Shown here: piece by piece, positions 1 through 8,188 of the stretch | Layout of the letters: every line of letters starts with the position of its first letter | How positions within the stretch are numbered: position 1 is the stretch's first letter | NCBI GenBank assembly: GCA_021413675.1 | Contig: JAIOQA010000069.1 | Coordinates: 1 to 35,044, forward strand | DNA length: 35,044 nt | Direction: 5' to 3' | From: Deltaproteobacteria bacterium | GTDB taxonomy: Bacteria > Myxococcota_A > Polyangia > Haliangiales > Haliangiaceae | Notes under the pieces: model-generated | The model's database searches: none | Told to the model about the DNA's origin: nothing | What the model saw: only the letters and a program-made list of their open reading frames with translations | Program-made: the position numbers and the translations under genes

Positions 1-1026
1 CTCGGCCCGATCCCGCTCGCGCACGCGGCGCTCGACTTCGCCGCGCTGTTCCCGGGCGACCAGGTGGCGTTCGCGGCGGCGGAGCCGGCCGAGGGCACGA
101 TGCCGGCGTCGCCGCCGTCGATCATCGTCCGCCGGCCAGGCCTCGCGCGCGGGACCAACGACGACATCGTCGCGATCGCGAGCCTCCACGGCGAGCGCAT
201 CACCCGCCTCGAGGTGTTCGCGCCCGGGATCCCGTCGCCGATCGGCGTCGAGGTCGGCGCGACCGCGGCGACGATCGCGCGCGCGCTGCCCGACGCGACG
301 TGCGAGTGGGGCGGCAGCGCGCGCGGCATGCTGTGCTCGAGCGAGCACGCGCCCGCGTTCACGTTCCAGTTCGAGACCGGCAACTGGGGCGACGCCATCG
401 CCGACGCACCGGCGGATGCCACCGTCGCGGCGGTCATCTGGGACGCGCCCGACGGCGCCGAGCTCACGCTCGCGCGTCGCCCGGCCGCACCCGCGCCTGC
501 GCCGGCCACAGCCGGTCATCCCGACGCGCTCGGATCGATCGATCTGCGGGCCGCGAAGCTCGACCTTCGGGCCGTGGTCCCCGGCGCGGAGATCGAGTAC
601 GAGGCCGGTGGCCCGGTCCCGGACGACCCCACGGACTCGATCCCGCCGCAGCTCACGGTGAGCCTGCCGGGGTCGCCCGGCACTCCGCGCGAGACGCTGC
701 TGGTCGTCACGCTGAAAGGCACGCGGGTCATCGAGATCCAGTCGCTGGCCCCCGGCTTCCCGGCCCCGTCGGGGATCGACGTCGGAACCACGGCCGCCGA
801 GGTCGCCCGTCGCATCCCTGACGCGACGTGCGTCCCGACCCTCGCGTTGGATTACGACGCCAACCAGTGTCGGAGCCCGCGCGATCCCGCGTTCAGCTAC
901 ATCATCGCCACCGACCACGCGGTCGCCACCATCGGCGCGGTGCCGCCCGACGCGCTCATCGACGCGATCGTCTGGGACGCGCCGAAGCGTTCTCGCCTCG
1001 CCGTCGGCCGGGAGGCGTTGAAGTGA
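1..1026 (+). CDS. DUF1131/YfeY-like protein with two tandem domains (5' end outside window)
   Basis: The frame is open to the left edge of the window, so the true start and any signal peptide are missing; a GTG at 64 is the first internal candidate but need not be used. The protein contains two copies of one module. Each has a strand ending in ITRLEVFAPGIP or VIEIQSLAPGFP, then a Gly-Val/Ile-x-Val-Gly step, a pair of cysteines flanking a turn, and an ending near AAVIWDAP or DAIVWDAP. This layout matches what I recall of E. coli YfeY (DUF1131), an RpoE-regulated lipoprotein of unknown function that has one copy. An envelope location is inferred from the family. It ends 79 bp before the AraC gene, which has its own promoter, so the two are probably separate units. 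The duplication is seen directly; the family assignment is moderately sure. Confidence 0.6.
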   Translation, partial: LGPIPLAHAALDFAALFPGDQVAFAAAEPAEGTMPASPPSIIVRRPGLARGTNDDIVAIASLHGERITRLEVFAPGIPSPIGVEVGATAATIARALPDATCEWGGSARGMLCSSEHAPAFTFQFETGNWGDAIADAPADATVAAVIWDAPDGAELTLARRPAAPAPAPATAGHPDALGSIDLRAAKLDLRAVVPGAEIEYEAGGPVPDDPTDSIPPQLTVSLPGSPGTPRETLLVVTLKGTRVIEIQSLAPGFPAPSGIDVGTTAAEVARRIPDATCVPTLALDYDANQCRSPRDPAFSYIIATDHAVATIGAVPPDALIDAIVWDAPKRSRLAVGREALK

Positions 1027-1054
1027 GCCCGGACACGCATCGCGCATGCCGCGA

Positions 1055-1100
1055 CCACCGGAGGTCCACGGTGGATGCGCGGGGCGCCCCGGCCTATGAT
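1055..1100 (+). promoter_or_regulatory. Promoter region of the AraC gene with two dyads and a TATGAT -10
   Basis: TATGAT at 1095-1100 is a near-consensus -10 and lies only 5 nt before the ATG at 1106, so the transcript would be leaderless or nearly so. A perfect 12-bp palindrome (CGGGGCGCCCCG, 1080-1091) sits in the spacer. An inverted repeat CCACCG/CGGTGG spans 1055-1074. The -35 match is poor, as expected for an activator-dependent promoter. A role of the dyads as operators is inference. Confidence 0.45.
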
Positions 1101-1105
1101 GAGCC

Positions 1106-1936
1106 ATGGGCGTCGAGGACCGGGACGATCGCGAGGACCGCGATCACGCGCCGTCGCTCGATCGCGTCCCGCCGCGCGACAGCGCGTACACGATCCACGC
1201 GCTCACCCGCGCCATCGCCTACGCGACCCTCGGCGACGATCTCGGCGTGAGCCTGCTGTGGGGCGTCCCCGACGACGCCGACATCGCCGCGATGATCGCC
1301 GGCTGGCAGGACCACGCGCCGCTCCTCCGCCACGCGTGCCTGTTCGACGCGGGCGCGGTGACCCACGTCGAGCCCCGCGCGTTCCATGCGGTGCTCGACT
1401 ACCAGGCGCGCGATCACGTGCGCCTCACGCGCGACGTCGTGCGCATGGCGATGATCGCGCCGCGCACGCAGTCCGGCGCGGCGATCGCCGGCTTTCCCGT
1501 GCTTTATCCGCCGCCCTACCCGACCCAGGTGTTCACGACCCGCGACGACGCGCTGGCCTGGCTCGACCTCGCGCCGCTGGCGCCCGCGCTCGCGGCGCTG
1601 GTCGCCGACGTCAGCGGCGACGACACCGTCGGCGCGCTGCGCCGCTGGCTGCGCGACGCCGAGCTCGACCTCGCGACGCTCGCGACCGCGGCCCGCGCGC
1701 TCGCGCTGTCGCCGCGCTCGCTGCAGCGCCGGCTGGGCGAGGCCGGAACCACCTTCGATCGCGAGCGGGTGCGCGCCCAGATCGCGCGCGCCCAGCACCT
1801 CATGGCCACCAGCGAGCAGACGCTCACCGCGATCGCGATCGCGGTCGGCTGCGGTTCGTCGTCCACCTTCAGCGACCTGTTCCGGCGCGAGGTCGGCTGC
1901 ACGCCGAGCGCGTGGCGCGCCGAGCGCCGGTCCTGA
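1106..1936 (+). CDS. AraC-family transcriptional regulator with a STAS/SpoIIAA-like N-terminal part
   Basis: 276 aa. The last ~90 residues form an AraC-type double helix-turn-helix: LATAARALALSPRSLQRRL is the first HTH, and the second ends in a GCGSSSTFSDLFRREVGCTPSAWR-like block typical of the family. The first ~160 residues are not the usual arabinose-binding cupin. They carry the pattern of short STAS/SpoIIAA-like proteins, ending in a P-x-Q-V-F-x-T-x-D-D-A-L-A-W-L motif. This N-terminal part probably senses or binds a partner; its signal is unknown. The ATG at 1106 is chosen because a TATGAT hexamer precedes it by 5 nt and no Shine-Dalgarno is visible. The stop codon abuts the stop of the convergent nucleotidase gene with no gap. 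Confidence 0.8.
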   Translation: MGVEDRDDREDRDHAPSLDRVPPRDSAYTIHALTRAIAYATLGDDLGVSLLWGVPDDADIAAMIAGWQDHAPLLRHACLFDAGAVTHVEPRAFHAVLDYQARDHVRLTRDVVRMAMIAPRTQSGAAIAGFPVLYPPPYPTQVFTTRDDALAWLDLAPLAPALAALVADVSGDDTVGALRRWLRDAELDLATLATAARALALSPRSLQRRLGEAGTTFDRERVRAQIARAQHLMATSEQTLTAIAIAVGCGSSSTFSDLFRREVGCTPSAWRAERRS

Positions 1937-3451
1937 TCACACCTCGTGCGGCATCGGCCGGCGCGGCGCGCGGAAGTAGCGCAGCGGCGAGTACGACAGG
2001 AAGTTCGCGACCCGCGAGGTGTAGAGGTCGGCGTAGTCGTTGACCTGCTCGCCGAACCGCGAGTTCTCGTTGTCCTCGCGCAGGCACGAGCCCCAGTGCG
2101 GGTTGTAGGCCCGGTCGAGCGTCGACTCGAGGCTGGTGACCTCCTCGGTCATGAGCTGGTGGCGATCGCGCAGCGAGTCGAGCGCCAGCTTGGTCAGCTT
2201 CTTCTCGTCGTCGAGGCGCGGCCGCAGCGGCGCCGCGGTGGCCGCGTCCTCCAGCAGCCGCTGGATCTTCTTCAACCGCAGCCCCTGGTAGTCGATCTCC
2301 GACTCGAGGTTGCGGCGCCGACGATCGAGCAGATCGAGATCGCGGATGTTGTTCTCGAGCCGCTGCAGCACCGCGATCTCGCGATCGAGCTCCTGCAGCA
2401 CCATCGCGGTGCGCCACATGTGCTGCTTCCGCAGGCGCAGGATGTCGCCGTAGATGTGGTCGCCGATGTAGAGCACGTGCTCGCCGCGGATGTGCGTCAT
2501 CTCCTCGAACTGCGCGACGTTGCCGGCCATGTAGACCCGGTCGCGGAGCAGCTGCTTGACCTCGGCGTCGAGGGTGGCGCCGGTGGTCGGATCGAGCTGC
2601 ACGAACGGCCGGCGCTCGTTGAAGAACGCCGGCTTCGCGCCGCCGACGACGACCACGTCGAAGTAGTTGCGCCACGACGCGTAGGCCTGGCGCTGCCCGT
2701 CGAGCAGGAAGCGCATGACCGCGTCGGTGTAGTCCCAGAGCGAGTTGGTGAGCAGGAACAGCTTCTTGCCCGACGAGCGCAGCTTGTGCAGCGTCTCGGC
2801 CAGCTCCGGGTCCTTGACGATGTAGCCGGCGAGGTCGGCCTTGATCACGCTCTTCAGCGTGTCGTCGCGGTGGGCCTCGTCGATCGACATGCGGATGTCG
2901 GCGAACAGCTTGTCGTAGGCGATCGCGCCCGGGCCGCGGGTCCGATCGAACCAGTCGACCAGGGTCACGTACATGACCGCCTCGGGCAGGCCGAACAGCG
3001 TGTCGATCCAGTCGTAGCGGTCCGACGAGAGGTTGATCTTCTCGTTGCGGTAGATCGCCTTGCGCTCGTCGCTCGAGAGCTTGCGGAAGCCGTGGTAGCA
3101 GCGCCCGACGTAGCTGTGGCGATCCATCTTGAAGACGTTGCCGAGCTCGCGATCGACCATCAGCCCGCGGATCGCCCAGTGCGGATCGTAGGACAGCGTG
3201 CGGATCTCCGCCGGGTAGCCGTGGTTGGTGACCATCTTGGCGAGGGTGAGATCGATCGACAGGCGCTCGAGCTTGTCCTGGTGGTACAGCGCGAGCGTGT
3301 AGTCCATGTCGAACCCGATCAGCTCGATCTGGTCCATGCGCAGGTTGCGGTTGCAGTAGATGCGGGTCCGGCGCGAGACGTCGAACTCCGTCGACGAGTC
3401 ACCGAGCAGCGCACCGAGCTGGCTTTCCACGTCGAGCGGGGTCGCGACCAT
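1937..3451 (-). CDS. HAD-IG family 5'-nucleotidase (purine-type cytosolic)
   Basis: 504 aa. The HAD nucleophile motif FDMDYTLA lies at about residues 48-54, and the motif-II/III region includes LFLLTNS and [10 protein letters not shown]. This layout belongs to the HAD-IG 5'-nucleotidases (PF05761), relatives of eukaryotic IMP/GMP-preferring cN-II, which hydrolyse purine nucleoside monophosphates. A charged, Leu-rich helical insertion (about 375-450) precedes the C-terminal HWGSxxR block usual in bacterial members. The ATG at 3451 (protein begins MVATPLD) is preferred over a longer frame because a TACACT hexamer lies 8 nt upstream and GAGG sits in the gap. It diverges from hpt: one enzyme makes IMP/GMP and the other probably removes it. 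Confidence 0.88.
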   Translation of the reverse strand: MVATPLDVESQLGALLGDSSTEFDVSRRTRIYCNRNLRMDQIELIGFDMDYTLALYHQDKLERLSIDLTLAKMVTNHGYPAEIRTLSYDPHWAIRGLMVDRELGNVFKMDRHSYVGRCYHGFRKLSSDERKAIYRNEKINLSSDRYDWIDTLFGLPEAVMYVTLVDWFDRTRGPGAIAYDKLFADIRMSIDEAHRDDTLKSVIKADLAGYIVKDPELAETLHKLRSSGKKLFLLTNSLWDYTDAVMRFLLDGQRQAYASWRNYFDVVVVGGAKPAFFNERRPFVQLDPTTGATLDAEVKQLLRDRVYMAGNVAQFEEMTHIRGEHVLYIGDHIYGDILRLRKQHMWRTAMVLQELDREIAVLQRLENNIRDLDLLDRRRRNLESEIDYQGLRLKKIQRLLEDAATAAPLRPRLDDEKKLTKLALDSLRDRHQLMTEEVTSLESTLDRAYNPHWGSCLREDNENSRFGEQVNDYADLYTSRVANFLSYSPLRYFRAPRRPMPHEV

Positions 3452-3584
3452 TCGCCTCGAGTGTACCGTGCCGGGCCGCCCCCGTCGGGGCGCGCGAGGG
3501 AGGTTCGACGGGCCGGATGTGGGTAGGTCGGCGGTGGCGCGGTGCGTTGCCAGGGTGAGGCGCGGGCCGGTACAGTCGCAGGCG
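3452..3584. promoter_or_regulatory. Divergent promoters between the 5'-nucleotidase and hpt
   Basis: On the plus strand, TTGCCA (3547-3552), an 18-bp spacer and TACAGT (3571-3576) form a good sigma-70-type promoter that would start transcription within a few bases of the hpt ATG at 3585. On the minus strand, TACACT (3465 down to 3460) lies 8 nt before the nucleotidase ATG; its -35 is not evident. Both mRNAs would have almost no leader. No clear operator palindrome was found here. Confidence 0.5.
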
Positions 3585-4157
3585 ATGAGTGGCCGTCCCG
3601 CGACCCCCGCCTGGAACCGGAGCACCGATCCATTCGCCGAGCTGATCGGCGAGGAGGCGATCGCCCGCCGGGTCGCCGAGATCGGGGCGCAGATCACCGC
3701 CGACTACGGCGCGCTCACCGACGGTGCGCAGGTCGTGGTGCTCGGCGTGCTCAAGGGCTCGGTGATCTTCCTCGCCGACCTGGTGCGCCACATCGGCCTG
3801 CCGGTCTACCTCGACTTCATCGGCATCTCGTCCTACGGCGACGCGACCCAGTCGTCGGGCGTCGTCCAGATCACCCAGGACCTGACCCGGCCGATCGCCG
3901 GCAAGCACGTGATCATCGTCGAGGACATCGTCGACACCGGCCACACGGTGCACTACCTGATCGAGAACATGCGGACCCGCAGCCCGGCCTCGGTCAAGCT
4001 GTGCTCGCTCCTGCACAAGCCCGAGCGCGCCGAGCGCCAGGTGCCGATCGACTACCTGGGCTTCACGATCCCCAACAAGTTCGTCGTCGGCTACGGGCTG
4101 GATGTCGCGCAGCAGTACCGCAACCTGCCGTTCATCGGCTACGTGACGAACGCCTAG
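3585..4157 (+). CDS. hpt: Hypoxanthine phosphoribosyltransferase
   Basis: 190 aa, the usual length for bacterial Hpt. It converts hypoxanthine (and usually guanine) plus PRPP to IMP/GMP in purine salvage. The PRPP-binding motif [13 protein letters not shown] (about residues 107-119) carries the two acidic residues and Thr of the family. [14 protein letters not shown] (about 53-66) contains the loop Lys-Gly, and the C-terminal [20 protein letters not shown] block is diagnostic of HPRT. The ATG at 3585 is supported by a promoter immediately upstream. The diguanylate cyclase gene follows after 6 bp, so the two are probably co-transcribed. The opposite-facing neighbour is a purine nucleotidase. 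Confidence 0.95.
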   Translation: MSGRPATPAWNRSTDPFAELIGEEAIARRVAEIGAQITADYGALTDGAQVVVLGVLKGSVIFLADLVRHIGLPVYLDFIGISSYGDATQSSGVVQITQDLTRPIAGKHVIIVEDIVDTGHTVHYLIENMRTRSPASVKLCSLLHKPERAERQVPIDYLGFTIPNKFVVGYGLDVAQQYRNLPFIGYVTNA

Positions 4158-4163
4158 CCCTGT

Positions 4164-5183
4164 ATGACGCCCGACCAGCTCGCGCGCCTGCCTGCGGCCC
4201 TGTTCGAGATCGGCAAGCTCATCGGCTCCGAGCTCGATCCCGGGCAGCTGCTCGCGCGCATCTCCGAGCTGGTCTGCACGCTGCTCGACGCCGACGCCTG
4301 CTCGGTGATGCTGCTCGACGCCGAGCGCACCCGGCTCCTGGCGAAGGCGGCGCACGGCCTGCGCGCCGAGCGCATGCACAAGCTGTCGTTCGCCGTCGGC
4401 GAGGGCGTGGCCGGCTGGGTGGTCGCGAGCGGCGAGGTCGCGCTCATCGACGACGTCAGCCGCGACCCGCGGTTCGTCACGCTGACCGAGACCAAGACGC
4501 CGATCGCCTCGCTCCTGTGCGTGCCGCTGATCGCGCGCGGCGAGAAGGTCGGCGTGATCACCGCGACCTCGGGCCGGACCGGCGCGTTCGGGCCGTCGGA
4601 CACCGAGCTGCTGCGGTTCGTCGCCGCGACGATCGCGCTCGACATCGAGAACGTGCGGCTGCACCGGGTCGCGACCACCGATCCGCTGACCGGCGCCTAC
4701 AACCGCGAGTTCCTGTCGGCGCGGCTGCCGGCGGAGATCGCGGCGGCGATCGATCGCGCGCAGCCGCTCGCGGTCGCGATGATCGACTGCGATCACTTCA
4801 AGACCGTCAACGATCGCTTCGGCCACGACGCCGGCGACGAGGTGCTCGCCGAGATCGCGCGCCGGCTGCGCGGCGCGATCCGCGGTGGCGACGTGCTGAT
4901 CCGCTACGGCGGCGAGGAGTTCCTCGCGGTCCTGCCCCGCGCCGACGCCGAGCGCGGCTGGGAGGTCGGCGAGCGCATGCGCGCGCGGGTGGCCGAGACG
5001 CCGGTCGATCTGGCCGGCACCAGCGGCGCCGACGGGCCGGCGTCGATCGAGATGCGGGTGTCGATCGGCATCGCGCAGCTCCGCGACGGCAGCGAGCTGC
5101 CGGCGGAGCTGATCCGCCGCGCCGACAACGCGCTCTACGCCGCGAAGGCCCGCGGCCGCAACCGCGTCGAGGTCGCGCCATGA
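4164..5183 (+). CDS. GAF-GGDEF diguanylate cyclase
   Basis: 339 aa. An N-terminal GAF domain (about 20-165, with VGEGVAGWVV and LLCVPLIARGEKVGVI) is followed by a GGDEF domain (about 170-335). The signature is GGEEF at 249-253, an active variant, with TTDPLTGAYNR at the domain start and the metal Asp in IDCDHFK. An RxxD inhibitory site (R240-G-G-D243) lies five residues before the signature, so product inhibition by c-di-GMP is expected. It makes c-di-GMP from GTP, and GAF presumably senses a cytoplasmic ligand or redox signal. No membrane segment is present. It starts 6 bp after hpt and overlaps the next gene by ATGA. Confidence 0.93.
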   Translation: MTPDQLARLPAALFEIGKLIGSELDPGQLLARISELVCTLLDADACSVMLLDAERTRLLAKAAHGLRAERMHKLSFAVGEGVAGWVVASGEVALIDDVSRDPRFVTLTETKTPIASLLCVPLIARGEKVGVITATSGRTGAFGPSDTELLRFVAATIALDIENVRLHRVATTDPLTGAYNREFLSARLPAEIAAAIDRAQPLAVAMIDCDHFKTVNDRFGHDAGDEVLAEIARRLRGAIRGGDVLIRYGGEEFLAVLPRADAERGWEVGERMRARVAETPVDLAGTSGADGPASIEMRVSIGIAQLRDGSELPAELIRRADNALYAAKARGRNRVEVAP

Positions 5184-6283
5184 GCGAGCCCCGGGACGAT
5201 GGCGGCGACGGCGACGGCGCGATCCCCGACGGCGGCGCGAGCGGCGCCAGCGGCGGCTACCAGGTCGAGGTCGCGCCCGCGCTCGATCCCGCGCTACCCG
5301 CGCCCGCGCCGATCGTCGACGAACCCGCGATCGCGGTCGCGCCGATCGCGACCAGCGACGACGATCTGCGCGAGGCGGTGGGCGTGGCCCGGCGCGCGCC
5401 CCGGCCCGCGGAGCCCACCGATCGCGTCGCGCCGCGACGATCGCGCCGCGACGATCGCGATGACGACCGCGACCGCGACCGCGACCGCGACGACGAGCCC
5501 ACGCCCGCGGACCGCGCGCGCCGCCGCAAGCTGTTCGTCACCCTCGGGCTGTCGCTCGTGGTCGGCCTGATCATCGCCGCGTTCGTGCTGATCGGCCGCG
5601 CCAACGCGCAGCGCCTGGTGTTCACGTGCGCGGCCGAGCAGATCACCGCCGAGCACGGCCGTAGCTTCCCGCCGTGGGGCACCTCGACCCTCGACGGCCC
5701 GGAGTGGGCGCCGATCGCGATCCCGCCGCAGGCCGAGTGCGAGTCGCGCGAGACCGATGATCTGGCGACCCTCGAGGGCTGGTACCTCGACGCGCTCTAC
5801 GATCAGGCCTCGACCAAGCTCGCCGCGCGCGAGGTCACCTCGGTCGACGACGCCGAGGCCCAGCTGCGCCAGGCGCTCCTCTTGTCGCGCGCGCCCGAGC
5901 GCCGCGATCAGCGCGCGAACATCGAGCGCCTGCTCGGCGACGTCGTCTACTGGCGCGCCGCCGCCAAGGCCGCCGCCGCCGCCACCACGCTCGGCGAGGC
6001 CGCGAAGCTCTTCGACGAGGCCGCCGCGAAGAGGCCGCGCAACGTCAGCGACGCCGCGGCCTGGGCCACGTACACCCGCACGCTCGCCGCCGAGCTCAAG
6101 GCCGGCCCCGACGGCGCCCGCGCCGCGACCTCGATGCCGCCCCTGCCCGGCCAGCCCCGCACCCCGGCCCCGCCGGGCGTACCGCTGCCGGTCGAGAGCT
6201 CCGACGCCGGCGTGCCGATGGGCTCGCCGATCGTGCCCGAGCCGCCGGACGCCGGCGTGCCGACCGGCGGCGTTCTCCTCTAG
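5180..6283 (+). CDS. Single-pass membrane protein with acidic/arginine-rich N-terminus, function unknown
   Basis: 367 aa. The start overlaps the preceding stop (ATGA at 5180), so translational coupling with the diguanylate cyclase is likely. Residues 1-115 are low complexity: Gly/Asp-rich, then Ala/Pro-rich, then an Arg/Asp alternating tract encoded partly by four tandem GACCGC hexamers (5465-5488). One transmembrane helix lies at about 118-139 (LFVTLGLSLVVGLIIAAF). The part beyond it is probably extracytoplasmic and helical, with a TPR-like stretch around 200-310, and ends in a Pro-rich tail with two DAGVP units. I do not recognise a family. The operon position suggests a link to c-di-GMP output at the envelope, which is inference only. 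Confidence 0.7.
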   Translation: MSEPRDDGGDGDGAIPDGGASGASGGYQVEVAPALDPALPAPAPIVDEPAIAVAPIATSDDDLREAVGVARRAPRPAEPTDRVAPRRSRRDDRDDDRDRDRDRDDEPTPADRARRRKLFVTLGLSLVVGLIIAAFVLIGRANAQRLVFTCAAEQITAEHGRSFPPWGTSTLDGPEWAPIAIPPQAECESRETDDLATLEGWYLDALYDQASTKLAAREVTSVDDAEAQLRQALLLSRAPERRDQRANIERLLGDVVYWRAAAKAAAAATTLGEAAKLFDEAAAKRPRNVSDAAAWATYTRTLAAELKAGPDGARAATSMPPLPGQPRTPAPPGVPLPVESSDAGVPMGSPIVPEPPDAGVPTGGVLL

Positions 6284-6332
6284 TACCCCGCGGTCGCGCG
6301 CGCGCCCGCGACTCGTGCGAGCATCATCGCGC

Positions 6333-7445
6333 GTGACCGACGCTCCGCCATCGCGCGCCGATCAGCTCGCGTACATCCAGGGCCTGCGCGGCATCGCCGC
6401 GGCCGCGGTCGTGCTCTACCACGCGCGCGTCTTCATCGATGGCGGGCGCTACCTCGACCTCGGCACGCGCCTGTTCGGCGCGGGCAGCGCGGGCGTCGAT
6501 CTGTTCTTCGTGATCAGCGGCCTGATCATGGTCCACACCACGCGCCAGGTCGCGGGCGGGCCGCGCGACGCCGCCGCGTTCGCGGTCCGCCGGTTCGCGC
6601 GCATCTGGCCGGTCTACGTCGTCGGCTTCGTCGCGATGCGGCTGTTGACCTCCTCGCTCACCAACCCGGCGTTCGCGACCACCTGGGGCAAGACGGTCAG
6701 CCAGCTGGCGTTCGTGCCGCAGGGTCCGCACGACGCCGCGCCGTTCTTCGGATACCCGCTCCTCCACGTCGGCTGGACGCTGGTCTACGAGGTGTTCTTC
6801 TACGCGCTGTTCGCGATCGCGCTCGTCGCGCGGCGCGGTCGCGCGCTGGTGCTGGTCGCGCTGTTCGCGACCTGCCTCGTCGCGCTGCCGCTCGTCTTCC
6901 AGGGCCGCGTCACCTTCGACGCGCTCGAGAGCTACGGGTTCGGCGACTACCGCTGCATCGCGACCAGCCCGATCCTCTGGGACTTCCTGTTCGGCGCGGC
7001 GATCGGCTGGCTGCGCGGCACGCGCTTCACGCCGCGCGATCGCGGGCTGCTCGCGTGCGCCGTCGCGCTCGCCGCCGGCCTCGTGATGTGGCAGCTGCTG
7101 TCGGGCGTGCGCGCCGGCCACGGCCCGACCCGCTGGGGCGTGCCGATGGCGCTCCTGGTCCTTACGCTCACGCTCTACGACAAGGCCCACCCGATCCGCA
7201 TGCCGCGCTGGCTGACCTGGCTCGGCGACATCTCGTTCTCGCTGTACCTGTTCCACATCCTCCCGCAGATGGTGCCGCGGCTGTTCCCCGATCACCCCGA
7301 GGTCATGAGCGGCGGCGGCTTCTTCGTCGCCAGCATCGTGGTCGGCGTGGTGCTGGGCTACCTCGGCCACCGCTTCCTCGAGCGCGGGCTGTCGGAGTGG
7401 TTCAAGCGGCGCCTGCTCGGGTGGCTGCGGCTCGCGCGGCCCTGA
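6333..7445 (+). CDS. Acyltransferase family 3 (OafA/YrhL type) membrane protein
   Basis: 370 aa. It begins with the diagnostic YIQGLRGIAAAAVVLYHA (catalytic His at the end), followed by SAGVDLFFVISGLIM and VRRFARIWPVYVV, all hallmarks of acyltransferase-3 proteins. About ten membrane helices are predicted by eye, with DISFSLYLFHI near the C-terminus. Such enzymes O-acetylate or otherwise acylate sugars of surface polysaccharides or lipids; the substrate cannot be told here. The GTG at 6333 is chosen because it lies just before the conserved start and fits the family length; CATCAT ends 5 nt upstream. The gene ends 3 bp before the convergent TetR gene. Confidence 0.9.
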   Translation: MTDAPPSRADQLAYIQGLRGIAAAAVVLYHARVFIDGGRYLDLGTRLFGAGSAGVDLFFVISGLIMVHTTRQVAGGPRDAAAFAVRRFARIWPVYVVGFVAMRLLTSSLTNPAFATTWGKTVSQLAFVPQGPHDAAPFFGYPLLHVGWTLVYEVFFYALFAIALVARRGRALVLVALFATCLVALPLVFQGRVTFDALESYGFGDYRCIATSPILWDFLFGAAIGWLRGTRFTPRDRGLLACAVALAAGLVMWQLLSGVRAGHGPTRWGVPMALLVLTLTLYDKAHPIRMPRWLTWLGDISFSLYLFHILPQMVPRLFPDHPEVMSGGGFFVASIVVGVVLGYLGHRFLERGLSEWFKRRLLGWLRLARP

Positions 7446-7448
7446 CGC

Positions 7449-8117
7449 TCACCCGCGCGGCAGCGCCGCGATGCCATCGAGCACGATCTCGAGCCCGCGC
7501 GCGACGTGCGCGTCGAAGTGCGGCGCCGCCAGGTAGCGCGCCGACGCCGCGACCCGCGGCGGCAGCTCGGGCGCGATCCGATCGACCGCCGACGGCGTGG
7601 CGTCGGGCTGTTCGCCGCGCAGGCTGACCAGCGCCATCGCCGCGCCGTTCAGGAAGAAGCCGAGCTGGCGAAACGCCATCGCGGCGTGGGCGGCGTCGAG
7701 GCCGCTGTCGCGCAGCAGGCCCAGCACCTGCTCGAGGAACGCGAGCTGCGACGGCAGGTTGAACCGGCGCGTGACCATCAGCACCGCCGCCCGCGGGTGA
7801 TCGGCAGCGACGCCGAGGTACGCGCGCGCCACCGCGGCCAGCCGCGGCCGCCACGCGCCGGTCGCCGGCACGCGGACCTGCGCGATCAGGTGCGCCGCCA
7901 CGAGATCGAGCAGCGCGCCCTTCGAGGGCACGTGGTGGTAGAGGCTCATCGGCTGGCAGCCCAGCGCGGCCGCGAGCTTGCGCAGGCTGAAGTCGTCGAG
8001 GCCCTCGCGATCGATGAGCGCCAGCGCCGCCCGGGCGATCGCCTCGGGATCGAGCCCCGAGGCGCGGTCGGCGCGCGGCCGGCCCGGGCCCCGCGGCCGA
8101 CGTCGCGCAGGTGGCAT
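7449..8117 (-). CDS. TetR-family transcriptional repressor
   Basis: 222 aa. After a basic Arg/Pro N-terminus, residues ~20-66 form the TetR helix-turn-helix (FSLRKLAAALGCQPMSLYHHV), and PSKGALL follows as in AcrR/TetR_C-type regulators. The C-terminal ligand domain is Ala/Leu-rich and helical. The start at 8117 (MPPARRR) is preferred to a longer frame beginning at 8153 because the latter would start inside a near-perfect promoter. The gene diverges from a small secreted protein with 71 bp between them, and a 9-bp dyad lies within its own -35/-10 spacer, so autorepression is likely. The inducer is unknown. Confidence 0.88.
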   Translation of the reverse strand: MPPARRRPRGPGRPRADRASGLDPEAIARAALALIDREGLDDFSLRKLAAALGCQPMSLYHHVPSKGALLDLVAAHLIAQVRVPATGAWRPRLAAVARAYLGVAADHPRAAVLMVTRRFNLPSQLAFLEQVLGLLRDSGLDAAHAAMAFRQLGFFLNGAAMALVSLRGEQPDATPSAVDRIAPELPPRVAASARYLAAPHFDAHVARGLEIVLDGIAALPRG

Positions 8118-8188
8118 CGATCCGATCTTAATCGTACGTCGTAAGGATTTCAACCGCGGCCCGACACCGCCGCCGAAGGAGCCTCTCG
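8118..8188. promoter_or_regulatory. tetR promoter with internal operator-like dyad; RBS of the divergent gene
   Basis: On the minus strand, TTGAAA (8153-8148), a 17-bp spacer and TAAGAT (8130-8125) make one of the best sigma-70 promoters in the window. It ends 7 nt before the tetR ATG, so the mRNA is leaderless or nearly so. A dyad TACG-T-CGTA (8135-8143) lies inside the spacer, where a TetR dimer would block polymerase. On the plus strand, GAAGGAG (8175-8181) is a good ribosome site 7 nt before the ATG at 8189. The operator role is inferred. Confidence 0.6.

Noticed and set aside
1075..2043. Long plus-strand frame over the AraC gene
   Set aside because: Composition is almost only Arg/Ala/Pro/Gly, typical of an off-frame reading of GC-rich coding DNA; the AraC frame has clear HTH motifs.
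3399..4826. 475-aa minus-strand frame opposite hpt and the diguanylate cyclase
   Set aside because: Arg/Asp/His-rich noise with no motif; it is the antisense shadow of two well-identified genes, as are long minus frames at 13473-14915 and 28342-29847.
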